In this document: one piece after another, positions 1 to 8,847 of the stretch
Layout of the letters: the number at the start of each line of letters is the position of its first letter
How positions within the stretch are numbered: position 1 is the stretch's first letter
Virus record (IMG/VR): IMGVR_UViG_3300037507_000139
Location: 1 to 25,196 of that record
DNA: 25,196 nucleotides
Source: a virus
Strand: one strand, 5' to 3'
Program-made: the position numbers and the translations under genes
The notes under the pieces: model-generated
Databases searched by the model: none
Told to the model about the DNA's origin: nothing
Seen by the model: only the letters and a program-made list of their open reading frames with translations

Positions 1-1811
1 ATAATTTTATCTAGTTCTGGAGTGCTTAGATACCGATTTCCTTTTATGTCTAATTGCGTACCTTTTGTTGCTTGATTCTTGATTGCTTCAGCAACGTAAC
101 CACGCAAGTCATTTATCATGGCTTGGCCTTCTGGCCCCATACGCTCTAACGATGAAAACAACTGACGAACATCTTCGCCAGTTCCTTTAAGCATTACGGT
201 ATCTACCAAGTCCTCTAACGCTACCTGACGTTGAGTTGTTCCGCGTTTCATAGCGGTAATTTTTGCAACCGCTGGCGTATCTTGAAATTCTGTTTTATAT
301 GCGCTACTTAATGACCTCGCCTGTTTATACAGGTCACCGCCTTTTCCTTCAGTAACTTGATCAATTACTCTGATAGCCCTACCGCCAAACCTCGCGTTCG
401 TTGGTGATACGTCATAAACGTCATTGATTGTTTTTCTAATTTCTTCAATATCGTTCAACGAAATTTTGCCATCTTTAGATAACCGTTTAATTTCGCTTTC
501 TACTGTTTGAATAACTGGAGCATTTTTTGCTGATGACTTATTGTCTTTTACCCAATTTTGCAACGGTTTAATATCAACAAGCTCTGCGGTTTCTCCAGCA
601 TTTCTAGCAACATCATAAGCGTCTGAAACTTGTTGCTTTCTTTGTTTTTTGTTTGCATCTACTAACTCAGTTAAGCCTTTAGCAAAATCAGCTTGAGGCA
701 ATCCCAACTTTTCGGAACCAGTTTGTTCAGCAAAAAAATCAAGGTTCTTTTGTAACCCTTCGTTTTGATTTGCATATAGCTCTTGAAAATCTTTACCATA
801 AACGGGGTCTTTAGCTGTCTCCCTTGCAAACCTAACATCTGCTGGATCTCTTGTAATTTGGCTTTTTTCTGCATCTATTGGAAACGGCAATTCTTTTAAT
901 CGTTGTAATCGTTGAGTCTGAATGTCTACCCCAGCAGCTCCAACGGAACCCGGTGCGCCAGTTTTAGAGGCCGCAGCTTGGATCTGTTGTGGTGTCTGGT
1001 AAGGAACGCCTTCTATAATTGCCCGCGTCTTTTGATATTCTTCAGCAGATACTTTAGGTTTGATTTTGGGTTGGATTGCGGGTGGTAATACAGGGATTGG
1101 AACTGTTCTGCCTCCAGCCGGTACAGGAGGTAACTTACTAGCCTCAAAAATCTTTCCTAAACCAGCCATCGCTTCCTGACCAGTTTCGGTCTTGGGTTGA
1201 TAAGTTGCCTCTTTCATAATCTGACCAAACAACGGTTGCCCCGGTGTGGGGCCTTCGCCACGAAATGTCCGACCAGAAAATACGTCTGACAATAGTTGTG
1301 CGCCCGCAGCAACCGGTGCTACAACGGCTTGAGATCCTAAAGCCGCCACGGTTTCACCAGTACCTTTTACATAATCGGTGAGAGACCTTTTGGGGGCTGG
1401 AGCTGCTGGGGCTGATACGACACGGCCTGACGCATCAACCTGTGGAACGGCTGCGGCTAGGGTCTGTTGTTCTTTGGTGATTGCGGTTTGTTCTGCCTTT
1501 TCAACACCGGCTATGCGATCCCTAATAATAGAACGCAAGTCATCTGGCTTCTCGTCTGGCGCTGTTTCTATGCGTTTGCGGATAATATCGCCTAGACTTC
1601 CGGTGGCGCTAGTTTTTACAAAAAATTGTTCTCTAACTTTTGCTGGATATGCGTTAAAAATTTCTGGAGAATCGTTACTAAACAATAATCTATCAATACG
1701 GCTCGGAACTAAAGGATCGCCGGTCTGTGGATCTCGAAAGTCCAACATCACTTGTTTTGCGCGTTGCAAATCGTCCTTAGATAGGTTTTCGTAACGATAT
1801 TGGTCGCTCAT
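1..1811 (-). CDS. Large putative virion/DNA-ejection protein (P22 gp16 position), 3' end outside window
   Basis: An uninterrupted minus-strand frame starts at ATG 1811 (MSDQYRYENLSKDDL) and stays open to the window edge, giving at least 603 residues with no stop. Its ATG shares one base with the stop of the upstream gene (TAATG), which supports the start and implies coupling. The first 200 residues are Arg/Asp/Ala-rich, followed by a Pro-rich linker (near PVPAGGRTVPIPVLPPAIQP) and a long, charged, probably helical C-terminal half. No enzyme motif was recognised. It is the third large gene after the gp10-like gene, and the lengths 256, 470 and >=603 parallel P22 ejection proteins gp7 (229), gp20 (471) and gp16 (609). 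The ejection role is inferred from order and size, not from sequence similarity. Confidence 0.8.
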   Translation of the reverse strand, partial: MSDQYRYENLSKDDLQRAKQVMLDFRDPQTGDPLVPSRIDRLLFSNDSPEIFNAYPAKVREQFFVKTSATGSLGDIIRKRIETAPDEKPDDLRSIIRDRIAGVEKAEQTAITKEQQTLAAAVPQVDASGRVVSAPAAPAPKRSLTDYVKGTGETVAALGSQAVVAPVAAGAQLLSDVFSGRTFRGEGPTPGQPLFGQIMKEATYQPKTETGQEAMAGLGKIFEASKLPPVPAGGRTVPIPVLPPAIQPKIKPKVSAEEYQKTRAIIEGVPYQTPQQIQAAASKTGAPGSVGAAGVDIQTQRLQRLKELPFPIDAEKSQITRDPADVRFARETAKDPVYGKDFQELYANQNEGLQKNLDFFAEQTGSEKLGLPQADFAKGLTELVDANKKQRKQQVSDAYDVARNAGETAELVDIKPLQNWVKDNKSSAKNAPVIQTVESEIKRLSKDGKISLNDIEEIRKTINDVYDVSPTNARFGGRAIRVIDQVTEGKGGDLYKQARSLSSAYKTEFQDTPAVAKITAMKRGTTQRQVALEDLVDTVMLKGTGEDVRQLFSSLERMGPEGQAMINDLRGYVAEAIKNQATKGTQLDIKGNRYLSTPELDKI

Positions 1812-3223
1812 TACAACCGCCCTGTTTGAGTCAGTTTTTCAATGTTTTCATACTGTCGCAAAAATTGATTTAATTCTTGTTTGTTTTTTGGAAGTATCTT
1901 ATCTAGTGCTTCGTCACGTTTTTTGCGGTCTGTTGTTGACCTGTTAATTCCCATAGCCTCAAAAATTCTTGAGTCAGCATTACTATTCCAAGTTTCACGA
2001 AAGTCTTGAAGATTGTTGGGGCCAACTGTTCGAACCGCAACACGGGCTGCTTTGGCTTCCATTTCCGTTTTAATAATTTCCCCGTTTAACCGGCGAGCAA
2101 TATCAATCAAAACTTTTGGCGGGAAGGTTTCATCACCAGTTGCGGCCCTCGTCATCTGTTGACCGCCAACCGTGTTTTCAACTGACCCGCCCTGAGACTT
2201 CATAATTGCTAACTGAGCTTGAGCCAAGCTCTTGCTAAGTTCTTTGTATCTGTCCTCACCAAAAAACTCTTTTACTGCCCGTTCAATGTCCAAAGGTTTA
2301 CCCGCCTCAAACCTAGCTTTAGAGGCTAGTTCGTCCGCAATTCTAATAACCTCACCCACGTTTCGGCTGGCTCTTTGAACTTCCCCTTCGGCGTTAACAA
2401 TCGAGTTTAGGTAATTTGTACCTTGTTGAATAGCAGCTTCCTCGCCAATCGCAAAAGGGCGAACATCTCCCTGCGTTCTTGGTTGGAACCGAATTGGATA
2501 GCCTACGTTTACATTTCTTGGCCTTGTTAGGTCTTGACCTGTAATACCTTGGGGCAAAACTGGAGGTGCGGCTTGGGGAACTGCTCTTGGAACCCCCGGT
2601 TCTACCGCGCCCGTTTCTGGCGGTGTTGCTACCGCTGGTGGAGTCGCTACTGAAGCCTGTTCTTGAACTGGTGGTTGAGCTGGTGGTTGAGCCCCCATTT
2701 GCCCCATAGGAACAACGCGACCCTTGCCCGGAACAAATAGTGCCGGTTGACCGCCTGACGTTGTGGGCTGACCGGTCTGCAACCCTTGTTGACCAGCAGG
2801 GCCAATCTGAGCTTGGATTATGTTGTTAATATATTGAGGCAAAGCCGTAGGATTGTGCGCCGCAGTAGCTGATGCTGGAGAAGATAAAGCCTCAACGTAG
2901 CTTTCAGGAACGCCCATTGATCTAGCTTTTTTCTTCACCTCCAACATTAAATCAATAGCTTTTTTTGGATCTCCTGATTCGATCCTTGGATCGTTAGCAA
3001 AACCACCCAAAACTTGAAAGAACGTGTTTGCGTACCCTTTGGCTTGATCTGTTTGCGCGGTTTGCGTTTTAATTCTTTCTTGTTCAACAAGCAAAGGAAA
3101 CACTTCACGCTCGCGCTGATACATTTGAGCGCCACGGGCAAGTCCTAACATATCCGACAAACTCATCGTTGCCGGTGGTTTTACGCCTAAAGGAATGTCT
3201 GGTTTGATTCCAAAGTCTGCCAT
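1811..3223 (-). CDS. Putative virion protein (P22 gp20 position), 470 aa
   Basis: ATG 3223 is preceded by AAGGAAAC at good spacing, and the TAA overlaps the next ATG by one base. The N-terminal part (about 1-130) is mixed helical (MSLSDMLGLARGAQMYQRER). Residues about 140-235 form a Pro/Gln/Ala-rich low-complexity linker, and the C-terminal 220 residues look helical and charged, with no transmembrane segment. No catalytic motif was recognised. The gene lies between a Gly/Ala-rich 256-residue protein and a >603-residue protein. Its length nearly equals P22 gp20 (471), which suggests an internal ejection protein. This is a positional inference; another structural role is possible. Confidence 0.85.
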   Translation of the reverse strand: MADFGIKPDIPLGVKPPATMSLSDMLGLARGAQMYQREREVFPLLVEQERIKTQTAQTDQAKGYANTFFQVLGGFANDPRIESGDPKKAIDLMLEVKKKARSMGVPESYVEALSSPASATAAHNPTALPQYINNIIQAQIGPAGQQGLQTGQPTTSGGQPALFVPGKGRVVPMGQMGAQPPAQPPVQEQASVATPPAVATPPETGAVEPGVPRAVPQAAPPVLPQGITGQDLTRPRNVNVGYPIRFQPRTQGDVRPFAIGEEAAIQQGTNYLNSIVNAEGEVQRASRNVGEVIRIADELASKARFEAGKPLDIERAVKEFFGEDRYKELSKSLAQAQLAIMKSQGGSVENTVGGQQMTRAATGDETFPPKVLIDIARRLNGEIIKTEMEAKAARVAVRTVGPNNLQDFRETWNSNADSRIFEAMGINRSTTDRKKRDEALDKILPKNKQELNQFLRQYENIEKLTQTGRL

Positions 3224-3232
3224 GATGTTTCC

Positions 3233-4003
3233 TTAAACTAACGTGCTTGTATTTGGAGTACCCGCACTTGTTGGTGACCCTATTGTTGATGCTTTTGGCT
3301 TTAATAGGTCATTTAAGAAATACATATTTCCCAAATTTTGCGCTGTGCCGCCATAAGCATTAGCCACACCTACTTGACCAGCGGCGGTAGCTTGAGCCCC
3401 GCCAACGGCTAATTGACCAAGGTTTTGAGCAGTTGTTTGCCCTGCATTAACGCCCGTGTTGACCGCGCCTTGACCCATACCCGCTATGTTTGCCAATATG
3501 TTATAGATGTCTTTGCGCTCACCTTGAGCCCTGTTAAAAGCGTTTCCAAACTCGGTAGACGCTAACCCTTGCCCGTATTCGTTTAGCGCCCGCAAGGTAT
3601 TTCCAGAAAAAGATCCTTGGCCTACGTTTTGTAACCTTTCTGTGGCTTGTGTCCCGTATTTCATACGGAAAGCCATAGACGGGTCTAAATACTCTTTAAT
3701 TTTTTCTGGGGTTAACTGACCGGTTAAATATCCCGTACCAGTTTGGTATCCAGTAATCTTTCCTTCTTCATCGTAAATTGGTTGCCTACCAGCCATCCCG
3801 CCACCAATTTCAGTTAAAGCGCCATAACCTAATCCACGATACGGGGCAAGATCCTCTCGGCCTTGCTGATACATTCTTTCTTGAACGTCTGACGCATATC
3901 GTGTTCCAGCGGCAGTTGTCTCTGCGGCTCCTTTGGCAGCTTTTGCGCCAATTACTCCGCTAACAATTGACCCTCCAACAACGGCTGTAACTCCCCAAGT
4001 CAT
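3233..4003 (-). CDS. Putative DNA-transfer/ejection protein (P22 gp7 position), 256 aa
   Basis: ATG 4003 follows AAGGGGAAC and overlaps the previous stop as ATGA. The N-terminus is a Gly/Ala/Val-rich hydrophobic stretch (residues about 4-28) able to insert in or cross a membrane. It is followed by a charged segment containing QQGREDLAPYR, of a kind often seen in phage proteins at this locus. The rest is Gly/Ala/Asn/Gln-rich (GQGAVNTGVNAGQTTAQN), as in small phage injection proteins. It is the first of three consecutive large genes after the gp10-like gene. The role as a membrane-active ejection protein is inferred from composition and synteny; no specific family was confirmed. Confidence 0.83.
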   Translation of the reverse strand: MTWGVTAVVGGSIVSGVIGAKAAKGAAETTAAGTRYASDVQERMYQQGREDLAPYRGLGYGALTEIGGGMAGRQPIYDEEGKITGYQTGTGYLTGQLTPEKIKEYLDPSMAFRMKYGTQATERLQNVGQGSFSGNTLRALNEYGQGLASTEFGNAFNRAQGERKDIYNILANIAGMGQGAVNTGVNAGQTTAQNLGQLAVGGAQATAAGQVGVANAYGGTAQNLGNMYFLNDLLKPKASTIGSPTSAGTPNTSTLV

Positions 4004-4521
4004 TTTTGTTCCCCTTTTAACTGTTTGAGAACGGCAGTCGAATCTATCATTCCTATTTCCCCGTAAGTTGGAGCTATAACCTCATCCTCAATTTTATCTA
4101 AGTCTTGTTCGCCTGAATACTGCGTTAGGTGAACCGTAGTCCAAATTGTGTCTTCCTCGGCGTAAACGGCACGTTTTAACCCTGTTTCAGAGATAAACGT
4201 ACACGGCGCTTCAAAGTATTTTTTGCCAAACTCGGTTGCTACGCTCACCTTGCCCTGCAAAATAAAGTTCAAGTGCTGATGCCGGTGGATCTTTCCAATA
4301 ATCAAAGTACCCTTGGGAATGAACATCTGTCTAGCGTATGTGCAACAACCGTACTTTTCGTCTTTTGGGGCAAAGTAATGGGTTACAACGCAGTCAGGCA
4401 AAGCGTCTTGCGTTTCGCCAGTTTCAATCATTTCCTGTAACCCATTCTGAACGGTCAGAATCTGCTCCCGAAAGACCACCTTTTCAACCGCGTTTTGCGG
4501 GTCTGCTAGGTCATACGTCAT
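4000..4521 (-). CDS. Cupin-like protein, 173 aa
   Basis: ATG 4521 follows AAAGGTTCC; the stop overlaps the next ATG (ATGA). The central region reads as a cupin beta-barrel: GTLIIGKIHRHQHLNFILQG with the HxH metal-ligand pair, then beta-strand-rich sequence ending in TIWTTVH, which could supply the distal His. The Glu of the classical cupin motif 1 is not at the usual place, so metal binding is plausible but not certain. Four Cys residues occur, including a CC pair. It sits between tail-completion and ejection genes where P22 has gp26 and gp14, so it may be a virion or assembly protein with a cupin fold rather than an enzyme. Substrate unknown. Confidence 0.8.
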   Translation of the reverse strand: MTYDLADPQNAVEKVVFREQILTVQNGLQEMIETGETQDALPDCVVTHYFAPKDEKYGCCTYARQMFIPKGTLIIGKIHRHQHLNFILQGKVSVATEFGKKYFEAPCTFISETGLKRAVYAEEDTIWTTVHLTQYSGEQDLDKIEDEVIAPTYGEIGMIDSTAVLKQLKGEQK

Positions 4522-4732
4522 AGTATGGAACCTTTTTGATTTCCCCGTTAACCGTTACGTTGATAAACCCCCGTGGGTTAGCCGGTAGGGTCGCAGAGCC
4601 AGCCGTAGCCGTAGAGCTGCTAGAAAAGTTCAGCAAGTTCAAAAAGAATAACTGCCACGCAGGGGTGGGCCGTCCCGCATCGTTAACCAGTTGGGAGGTC
4701 GGTATTATTTGGTTTTGGGGTAGTTGGGCCAT
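4511..4732 (-). CDS. Small hypothetical protein, 73 aa
   Basis: ATG 4732 forms TGATG with the stop of the gp10-like gene, and its own end overlaps the cupin gene by 11 bases. The protein has a polar start ([20 protein letters not shown]), a short hydrophobic aromatic patch (AWQLFFLNLLNF) that is too short for a firm membrane call, a Ser/Ala linker and a C-terminal beta-like NVTVNGEIKKVPYYDV. The aromatic start followed by a small beta element is typical of small virion proteins next to tail genes. No named family is assigned. Confidence 0.75.
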   Translation of the reverse strand: MAQLPQNQIIPTSQLVNDAGRPTPAWQLFFLNLLNFSSSSTATAGSATLPANPRGFINVTVNGEIKKVPYYDV

Positions 4733-6603
4733 CAGTTATCCCCGGCTTCCGCTTTTAGGTTAGCCGACACGATGACCGCCTTGATTGGGTCGGTGATCAC
4801 CACCTCAAATATCCTGTCCCGCGCAAACCCTAGCCGTCTCCACATGGCCCGCGTGAAGTATTGGCCCTGCTTGCCTATGGTGACCCAGTTCTCGTTAGAC
4901 CAAGTAAAGCCGCCGTCATCCGACCAGCGGAGCATAGCCTGTGGGTCTTGACCCTGCCCTACGGGTAATCCAACTCCGGGTTGGAACTGGATCTGAAGTT
5001 CCGCAAAATACTGGCGCTGGAGGTCTGTGGTTATATGGGGACACCTTCTAAGGCGGCGTATGAACTGACCGTCATCGGTATATTGTGATAGAGACAGTCT
5101 ATACAATTTGCCGTTTTCATAGTCACCAAGTAATACTTGCTGGTTAAAAAATGCACAGCAGTTTCCACGGTGGCGCTCGTACTGGCCTTGGTTATTTGAG
5201 TAGAGCCATTTGTGCCAAAGACCTGTGGTGATGTCATAGGCCCAAGTCAGGCCGTTCTCCCCAATACTAGGGAACGTCACGACATAGGTCTCATGGCCTT
5301 CTAACTGGTAAGTCCACGCAATCGCATCCGATACGTCTTGGCCTACCAAAGTAGTCTCAACCGCGTGGGTGGAGATCCTCTGCGGGATGTAGCCGTTCAT
5401 CTGGACGATGGTGGCCTCACCTCGGTTGTTCTTAGAAACGTAGGCAAAAGAGTTACCCACCCGCGCACAGGAATAGGCCGCAGCGATACCCTGTTGAGTG
5501 CTTGATCCCTGAATCCTCTGAAAAGGAAAGGGGACAGATCCAACGTCTAGCCACGCCTCGGAGGACATTTCACCCAGTAGGTAGACCTCGCGCCTATCGA
5601 CAATAATTGCCACTAGGTCATCTGGAGACCCGTCTTTAGAGGCAAACGACAGGGGGTCAGTAATCGGGGATAAAAGGTCTGAAGCCGCCCAAAGTTGGCT
5701 TTGAGGCTTATTGTAGACAAAGTAATTGTCCGATATATCAACAGTCCCACCGCCCTCAAAGGCTCCGTCTGTGGAGGGTAGAACCGTCCAGTTTAGGGCG
5801 TATATCGTGGTGCTAGAGACCGTTTGGGAGGCGCTTACGGTGTACGTTCCCGCACCCCCGGAACCCGTCCCAAAGGCCGTAATAATTGTCCCATCGGTCA
5901 CCCCTGTGCCTTCAATCGTTTGGCCTATTTTCAGAGTGCCGCTGGTCACCGCGCTAACGGTCAAGGTTGTGCCAGAGATAGCTCCGGTCACAATAGCGGG
6001 TGAGGCGGTTGAGTTGATTACGGTCGAGGCTACGGTCTGGGAGTCGCTAACCGTGTAGGTTCCAACCCCGCCTGACCCAGTTCCTAGTGCCGTAATCACA
6101 GAATTTTGAGCTACTCCCTGACCAAAAATGGCCTGTCCTACCGCAATAGTTCCGCTTTGAACTGAGGTCACCGTCAGGGTTGTAGAGCTAATTGATCCGG
6201 TAAAAATGGCTGATGACGGGGCGCTAATGAACCATGTGTAGCGATAAGCATCGTCCACAATGTAGACGTTCACCCCGTTATCCACAATCCCTACTTGACC
6301 CGTGGAGGTGTTCATCTGACCGACCATCACGGGGGTCAAATCGTCCTCTAAGACGTATACAAAGTCACCGCAGACCGCAACGACCTGAGTTCCACCGGAC
6401 AGGGTTCTGATCCCTCTGACTTCTTCCTGATTGGGGAAGATTGCCACGGTCTCAAGTCCCGGTGTCGGGTAAAGCGCCACGATACCGCGCTCGCCTTGAG
6501 CCTTGGTCGGGTCTATCTCAGGGTAGAAGTTGATGCACTCTTGAGCGTCTTGAGTGATGGAGGGTGCTTCGTAAGCCGCGCCTACGAATCCAAAGTCAGG
6601 CAT
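4732..6603 (-). CDS. Packaged-DNA stabilisation protein, P22 gp10-like, 623 aa
   Basis: The start is set at ATG 6603, which forms TAATG with the upstream gp4-like gene; a TTG at 6630 would add nine residues but has no case for it. The N-terminus ([13 protein letters not shown], then [10 protein letters not shown] and YPTPGLE) is characteristic of P22 gp10-type tail hub proteins that plug the portal after packaging. The rest is beta-rich, consistent with a propeller-like fold. Residues about 134-267 are two tandem copies of a Gly/Thr-rich beta module. Removing them leaves about 486 residues, close to P22 gp10 (472). The neighbour on the 5' side is the gp4-like gene, as in P22. The family call is strong; the exact fold is inferred. 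Confidence 0.9.
   Translation of the reverse strand: MPDFGFVGAAYEAPSITQDAQECINFYPEIDPTKAQGERGIVALYPTPGLETVAIFPNQEEVRGIRTLSGGTQVVAVCGDFVYVLEDDLTPVMVGQMNTSTGQVGIVDNGVNVYIVDDAYRYTWFISAPSSAIFTGSISSTTLTVTSVQSGTIAVGQAIFGQGVAQNSVITALGTGSGGVGTYTVSDSQTVASTVINSTASPAIVTGAISGTTLTVSAVTSGTLKIGQTIEGTGVTDGTIITAFGTGSGGAGTYTVSASQTVSSTTIYALNWTVLPSTDGAFEGGGTVDISDNYFVYNKPQSQLWAASDLLSPITDPLSFASKDGSPDDLVAIIVDRREVYLLGEMSSEAWLDVGSVPFPFQRIQGSSTQQGIAAAYSCARVGNSFAYVSKNNRGEATIVQMNGYIPQRISTHAVETTLVGQDVSDAIAWTYQLEGHETYVVTFPSIGENGLTWAYDITTGLWHKWLYSNNQGQYERHRGNCCAFFNQQVLLGDYENGKLYRLSLSQYTDDGQFIRRLRRCPHITTDLQRQYFAELQIQFQPGVGLPVGQGQDPQAMLRWSDDGGFTWSNENWVTIGKQGQYFTRAMWRRLGFARDRIFEVVITDPIKAVIVSANLKAEAGDN
5803..5994 (-). repeat. 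Beta-module insertion, copy 2 in the gp10-like gene
   Basis: Encodes about 64 residues beginning [18 protein letters not shown] and ending [15 protein letters not shown]. It is the second of two tandem copies in the same gene, separated from copy 1 by about seven residues. The shared core is TG-I-x-T-LTV, GQ-I-G-GV, ITA-GTGSGG-GTYTVS-SQTV-ST-I. The nucleotide sequences are visibly diverged, so the duplication is not recent. Confidence 0.85.
6016..6204 (-). repeat. Beta-module insertion, copy 1 in the gp10-like gene
   Basis: Encodes about 63 residues beginning [18 protein letters not shown] and ending [15 protein letters not shown]. Its 3' part shares a near-identical nucleotide run (gaggctacggtctg on the plus strand) with the module copy in the gp4-like gene, which suggests common descent or local recombination between the two genes. 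Confidence 0.85.
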
Positions 6604-7571
6604 TACTGGAAGCCCCCAGTAAGAATCCAACCGGCATCCGCACGTTTGCCGACCACTAAAACGTCATCGTACCTAGCAGACTGCATGGGCTTCATGTTGG
6701 TTCTCTTGATTGTGGCCTTGGCTTGTAAGGCGTAAGCGTTAATCATTGATGCCATTTGAGGGTTGGACTTGCCGTACATAGGCATAAGTCTCTCAGCCAA
6801 ACACCACCGTAGGCACATAAGATAGCCCTGCGGGATCACAATCGTGTCGTTGATGCTATTAAACCGTTGGAATACCGTGTCGCAGAATATGTGCATCTCG
6901 CCCTGAGACGGGTTAGGCCAGAAGTAAAACGTACCCATAACCTCAGAGGGCTGGTAGTAGAGAGCCTTAGGCCACGGGCCGTTTTGGGTCTTTAGCCCAA
7001 TCAGCTCGTAGTTCTCTAGGTTCAGGATAGCTACTGGGTAATCTAGGCCACCGTTAACAATAGGCTGACCGTTAGAGTTAGTGTTTACTCGCACAAAGGC
7101 TGAGTTAACCGCAAGGGGGCGCTCGTAATAAGCGGTTATGGTGGTTGAGGCTACGGTCTGAGTATTGTTAACCGTGTACGTCCCGGCGTAGTTGACGTTA
7201 CCTCCAGCACCGGTTCCAAAGCCCGTGATCTTGGTTCCCGCAGTAATTCCTGTTCCTGAGAGCGTCATGCCCAAAGCGATACCGCCCTCGGTGATATTGG
7301 TGACGGTTAGGGTATTCCCTGCTATTGAACCTGTAAAGGTAGAGTTCACCTGACCGGTCGGGCCAACGGTGTACTGGGTCTGTCCCGCAGTCAGGGTGAA
7401 GATGATCTCGGTCTTGTAGTAGACCATCATCTGCTCGTTTGACCATTGGTCAATCATGTCGTTCAACATATCGAAAGCGTCTTGGGCTTCCGCAGGGGCT
7501 GGGGTCTCGCCAGCAGCCAAAGCGCCAATGTCCTTCATGGCGCGGCTAATAATGTCTATCGGCTGGGTCAT
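6603..7571 (-). CDS. Tail accessory / head-completion protein, P22 gp4-like, 322 aa
   Basis: ATG 7571 is preceded by AAGGTGAAG and overlaps the previous stop (ATGA). The opening ([19 protein letters not shown], then [16 protein letters not shown]) is the typical helical start of the P22 gp4 family, which binds below the portal and joins head to tail. P22 gp4 has 166 residues; this protein is longer, partly because a roughly 69-residue beta module is inserted at residues 79-147 between GPTGQVNS and [10 protein letters not shown]. The C-terminal region contains the familiar [15 protein letters not shown] segment and a Trp/Pro-rich stretch. The downstream neighbour is the gp10-like gene, as expected. 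Confidence 0.9.
   Translation of the reverse strand: MTQPIDIISRAMKDIGALAAGETPAPAEAQDAFDMLNDMIDQWSNEQMMVYYKTEIIFTLTAGQTQYTVGPTGQVNSTFTGSIAGNTLTVTNITEGGIALGMTLSGTGITAGTKITGFGTGAGGNVNYAGTYTVNNTQTVASTTITAYYERPLAVNSAFVRVNTNSNGQPIVNGGLDYPVAILNLENYELIGLKTQNGPWPKALYYQPSEVMGTFYFWPNPSQGEMHIFCDTVFQRFNSINDTIVIPQGYLMCLRWCLAERLMPMYGKSNPQMASMINAYALQAKATIKRTNMKPMQSARYDDVLVVGKRADAGWILTGGFQ
7131..7337 (-). repeat. Beta-module insertion in the gp4-like gene
   Basis: Encodes about 69 residues beginning [18 protein letters not shown] and ending [18 protein letters not shown], the same module as the two copies in the adjacent gp10-like gene. A short extra segment (NVNYA) interrupts the Gly-rich turn. The insertion lies in a loop between conserved gp4-family segments. 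Confidence 0.85.
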
Positions 7572-7873
7572 AACTTCACCTTAAAGGTCTCTACTTTCCA
7601 CGGTGGGTCGCTACTCTCGGTATTGTCTAGTGCTTGCAATTGTTCGGCAAGTCGGTCTTTAATTAGGTGTCTTTCACCCTCTTGGGTGTCCATCTCTAGC
7701 CAATGAGAAACTTGATGCTCGGATAGGTTGTCAGAGTAGTCGTAAGAGGTGCGGAAAACCCAGTTCCCCTCGGTTGCTACCGTGTGCTTTTCAGAGCTGG
7801 CCTCGCAACGGTACTTGACCTTGGTTACCTTGCCGTCCTTTTGGGTCAGCTCTAGGATCTTCCAGTTATACAT
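7568..7873 (-). CDS. Small phage protein of unknown function, 101 aa
   Basis: ATG 7873 overlaps the previous gene by eight bases and its TGA overlaps the gp4-like start (ATGA). The sequence opens [16 protein letters not shown] with alternating beta strands, contains one Cys, then a helical [11 protein letters not shown] segment and a charged helix ending in [12 protein letters not shown]. This architecture (beta sandwich start, W-containing helix, PPW near the end) recurs in small proteins beside tail genes of environmental phages. No function is known to me; a structural or assembly role is inferred from position. Confidence 0.78.
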   Translation of the reverse strand: MYNWKILELTQKDGKVTKVKYRCEASSEKHTVATEGNWVFRTSYDYSDNLSEHQVSHWLEMDTQEGERHLIKDRLAEQLQALDNTESSDPPWKVETFKVKL

Positions 7874-8243
7874 TTTCTACCCAAGAAGTTGTGGCCTCGT
7901 CCCATGTATAACGCTTTGGTGGCTCACCAGTTCCAGCGTCAGATGGCATTGGAGTAGGCGCATCCCATTGGGCTGTGTCGTTATTCAAAATCCAAGACGC
8001 AAACGGTTTTGGTGGTACAAACGCATCTAATCCAGCGTTGTAGGTGTAGCCGATACCAGCGTAGTTCTTACGGATGTTTCCGTTGTAAGAGGTCTTAAGC
8101 CAGTTGCCGCCAAATAGACGCTGGCAGAAAGCCACGCCAATGGATTCAACTTCCGTTCCGTCAGGGGTTGAGGTATCTCTGTTGTCAACTACGATTACCC
8201 GCAGCACGACATTGTTGCTATCGATTTCAGCGAAATGCGCCAT
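7866..8243 (-). CDS. Putative small tail-associated protein with YAGIGYTY motif, 125 aa
   Basis: ATG 8243 follows a clear TAGGAGAATTAG ribosome binding site. The protein starts MAHFAEIDSNNVVLRVIVVD and carries the string RKNYAGIGYTYNAGLDAFVP, then a C-terminal YTWDEATTSWVE. I recognise this combination from a widespread family in cyanophages and other aquatic phages, usually found with tail or neck genes and without a proven function. The compact start and aromatic turns look like a small beta protein. Assigned structural or assembly only by association. Confidence 0.82.
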   Translation of the reverse strand: MAHFAEIDSNNVVLRVIVVDNRDTSTPDGTEVESIGVAFCQRLFGGNWLKTSYNGNIRKNYAGIGYTYNAGLDAFVPPKPFASWILNNDTAQWDAPTPMPSDAGTGEPPKRYTWDEATTSWVENV

Positions 8244-8847
8244 CTAATTCTCCTAATTGCAGTCCAGTTAAATCCATTTCTTCCCCGACATTACCAACAG
8301 GGAAAGTGTTAAACGACAGGCTAATACGGGTCTGGTCAGATTCCACGGTAGGAACCATGTGGGTCAGGCTAGACGGAAAGAGTACCAAGTCGCAAGACCC
8401 AACCTCAAACCACCACGACTCCGAGTTCCAGACATTCCAATTGCTTGGCGGAAACTTAATCTGCTGATAGCCGTTGCGGTAGAAGTAAATCCTGTCTTTG
8501 ACTTTATCAGCTTGCACATAGAACACACCAGACACAAATGAGTTTGGGTGTTCGTGCTTGTGGTGGTACTGACCCTGCTCTGTGTAGTTCGTCCACGATT
8601 GCGTAATCTTTAGATTGACCTTGTGCTTGGGGCTGTAAACCGTGGTGAAGTACTCCGACACGCTGGTTTCAATAAAATCCCGCAACTGGGTCAATTCCTT
8701 AGCTTTCAAAATCGTATTATTGGTACTGGTCGTGTTACCCATGTTCGACCGTGTTTCTTGGTTTTTCAGAAACGACAGTTCTTTAGCAGAGAGGTCACGG
8801 TCTAGTTTATAGATGCCAACAGGAGTGGGAAAGAGGTTATGCAGCAC
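8227..8847 (-). CDS. 2-oxoglutarate/Fe(II)-dependent oxygenase-like protein, 206 aa
   Basis: GTG 8847 is chosen because TTGAGGAAC gives a Shine-Dalgarno five to six bases upstream, and the protein then begins LHNLFPTPVGIYKL as family members usually do; a TTG at 8859 lacks such a site. Residues about 95-113 (HHKHEHPNSFVSGVFYV) match the iron-binding strand of the phage 2OG-FeII_Oxy_5-type family. DLVLFPSSLTHMVPTV (about 151-166) supplies the distal His, and RISLSFN (about 172-178) the 2-oxoglutarate-binding Arg. It lies among fibre genes, so a protein substrate such as a tail fibre is possible, but no substrate can be read from the sequence. Confidence 0.85.
   Translation of the reverse strand: MLHNLFPTPVGIYKLDRDLSAKELSFLKNQETRSNMGNTTSTNNTILKAKELTQLRDFIETSVSEYFTTVYSPKHKVNLKITQSWTNYTEQGQYHHKHEHPNSFVSGVFYVQADKVKDRIYFYRNGYQQIKFPPSNWNVWNSESWWFEVGSCDLVLFPSSLTHMVPTVESDQTRISLSFNTFPVGNVGEEMDLTGLQLGELDGAFR

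Noticed and set aside
1378-1794. Plus-strand frame of 138 residues
   Set aside because: It lies fully opposite a clearly coding minus-strand gene that continues to the window edge; no family-like sequence and no convincing ribosome binding site.
4018-4025. A fourth AAACAGTT
   Set aside because: It lies inside the cupin-like coding sequence, where it encodes LKQL, and no -10-like hexamer follows it.
6603-6630. TTG start for the gp10-like gene
   Set aside because: ATG 6603 forms a TAATG overlap with the upstream stop, the usual junction in this genome, and gives the family-like N-terminus.
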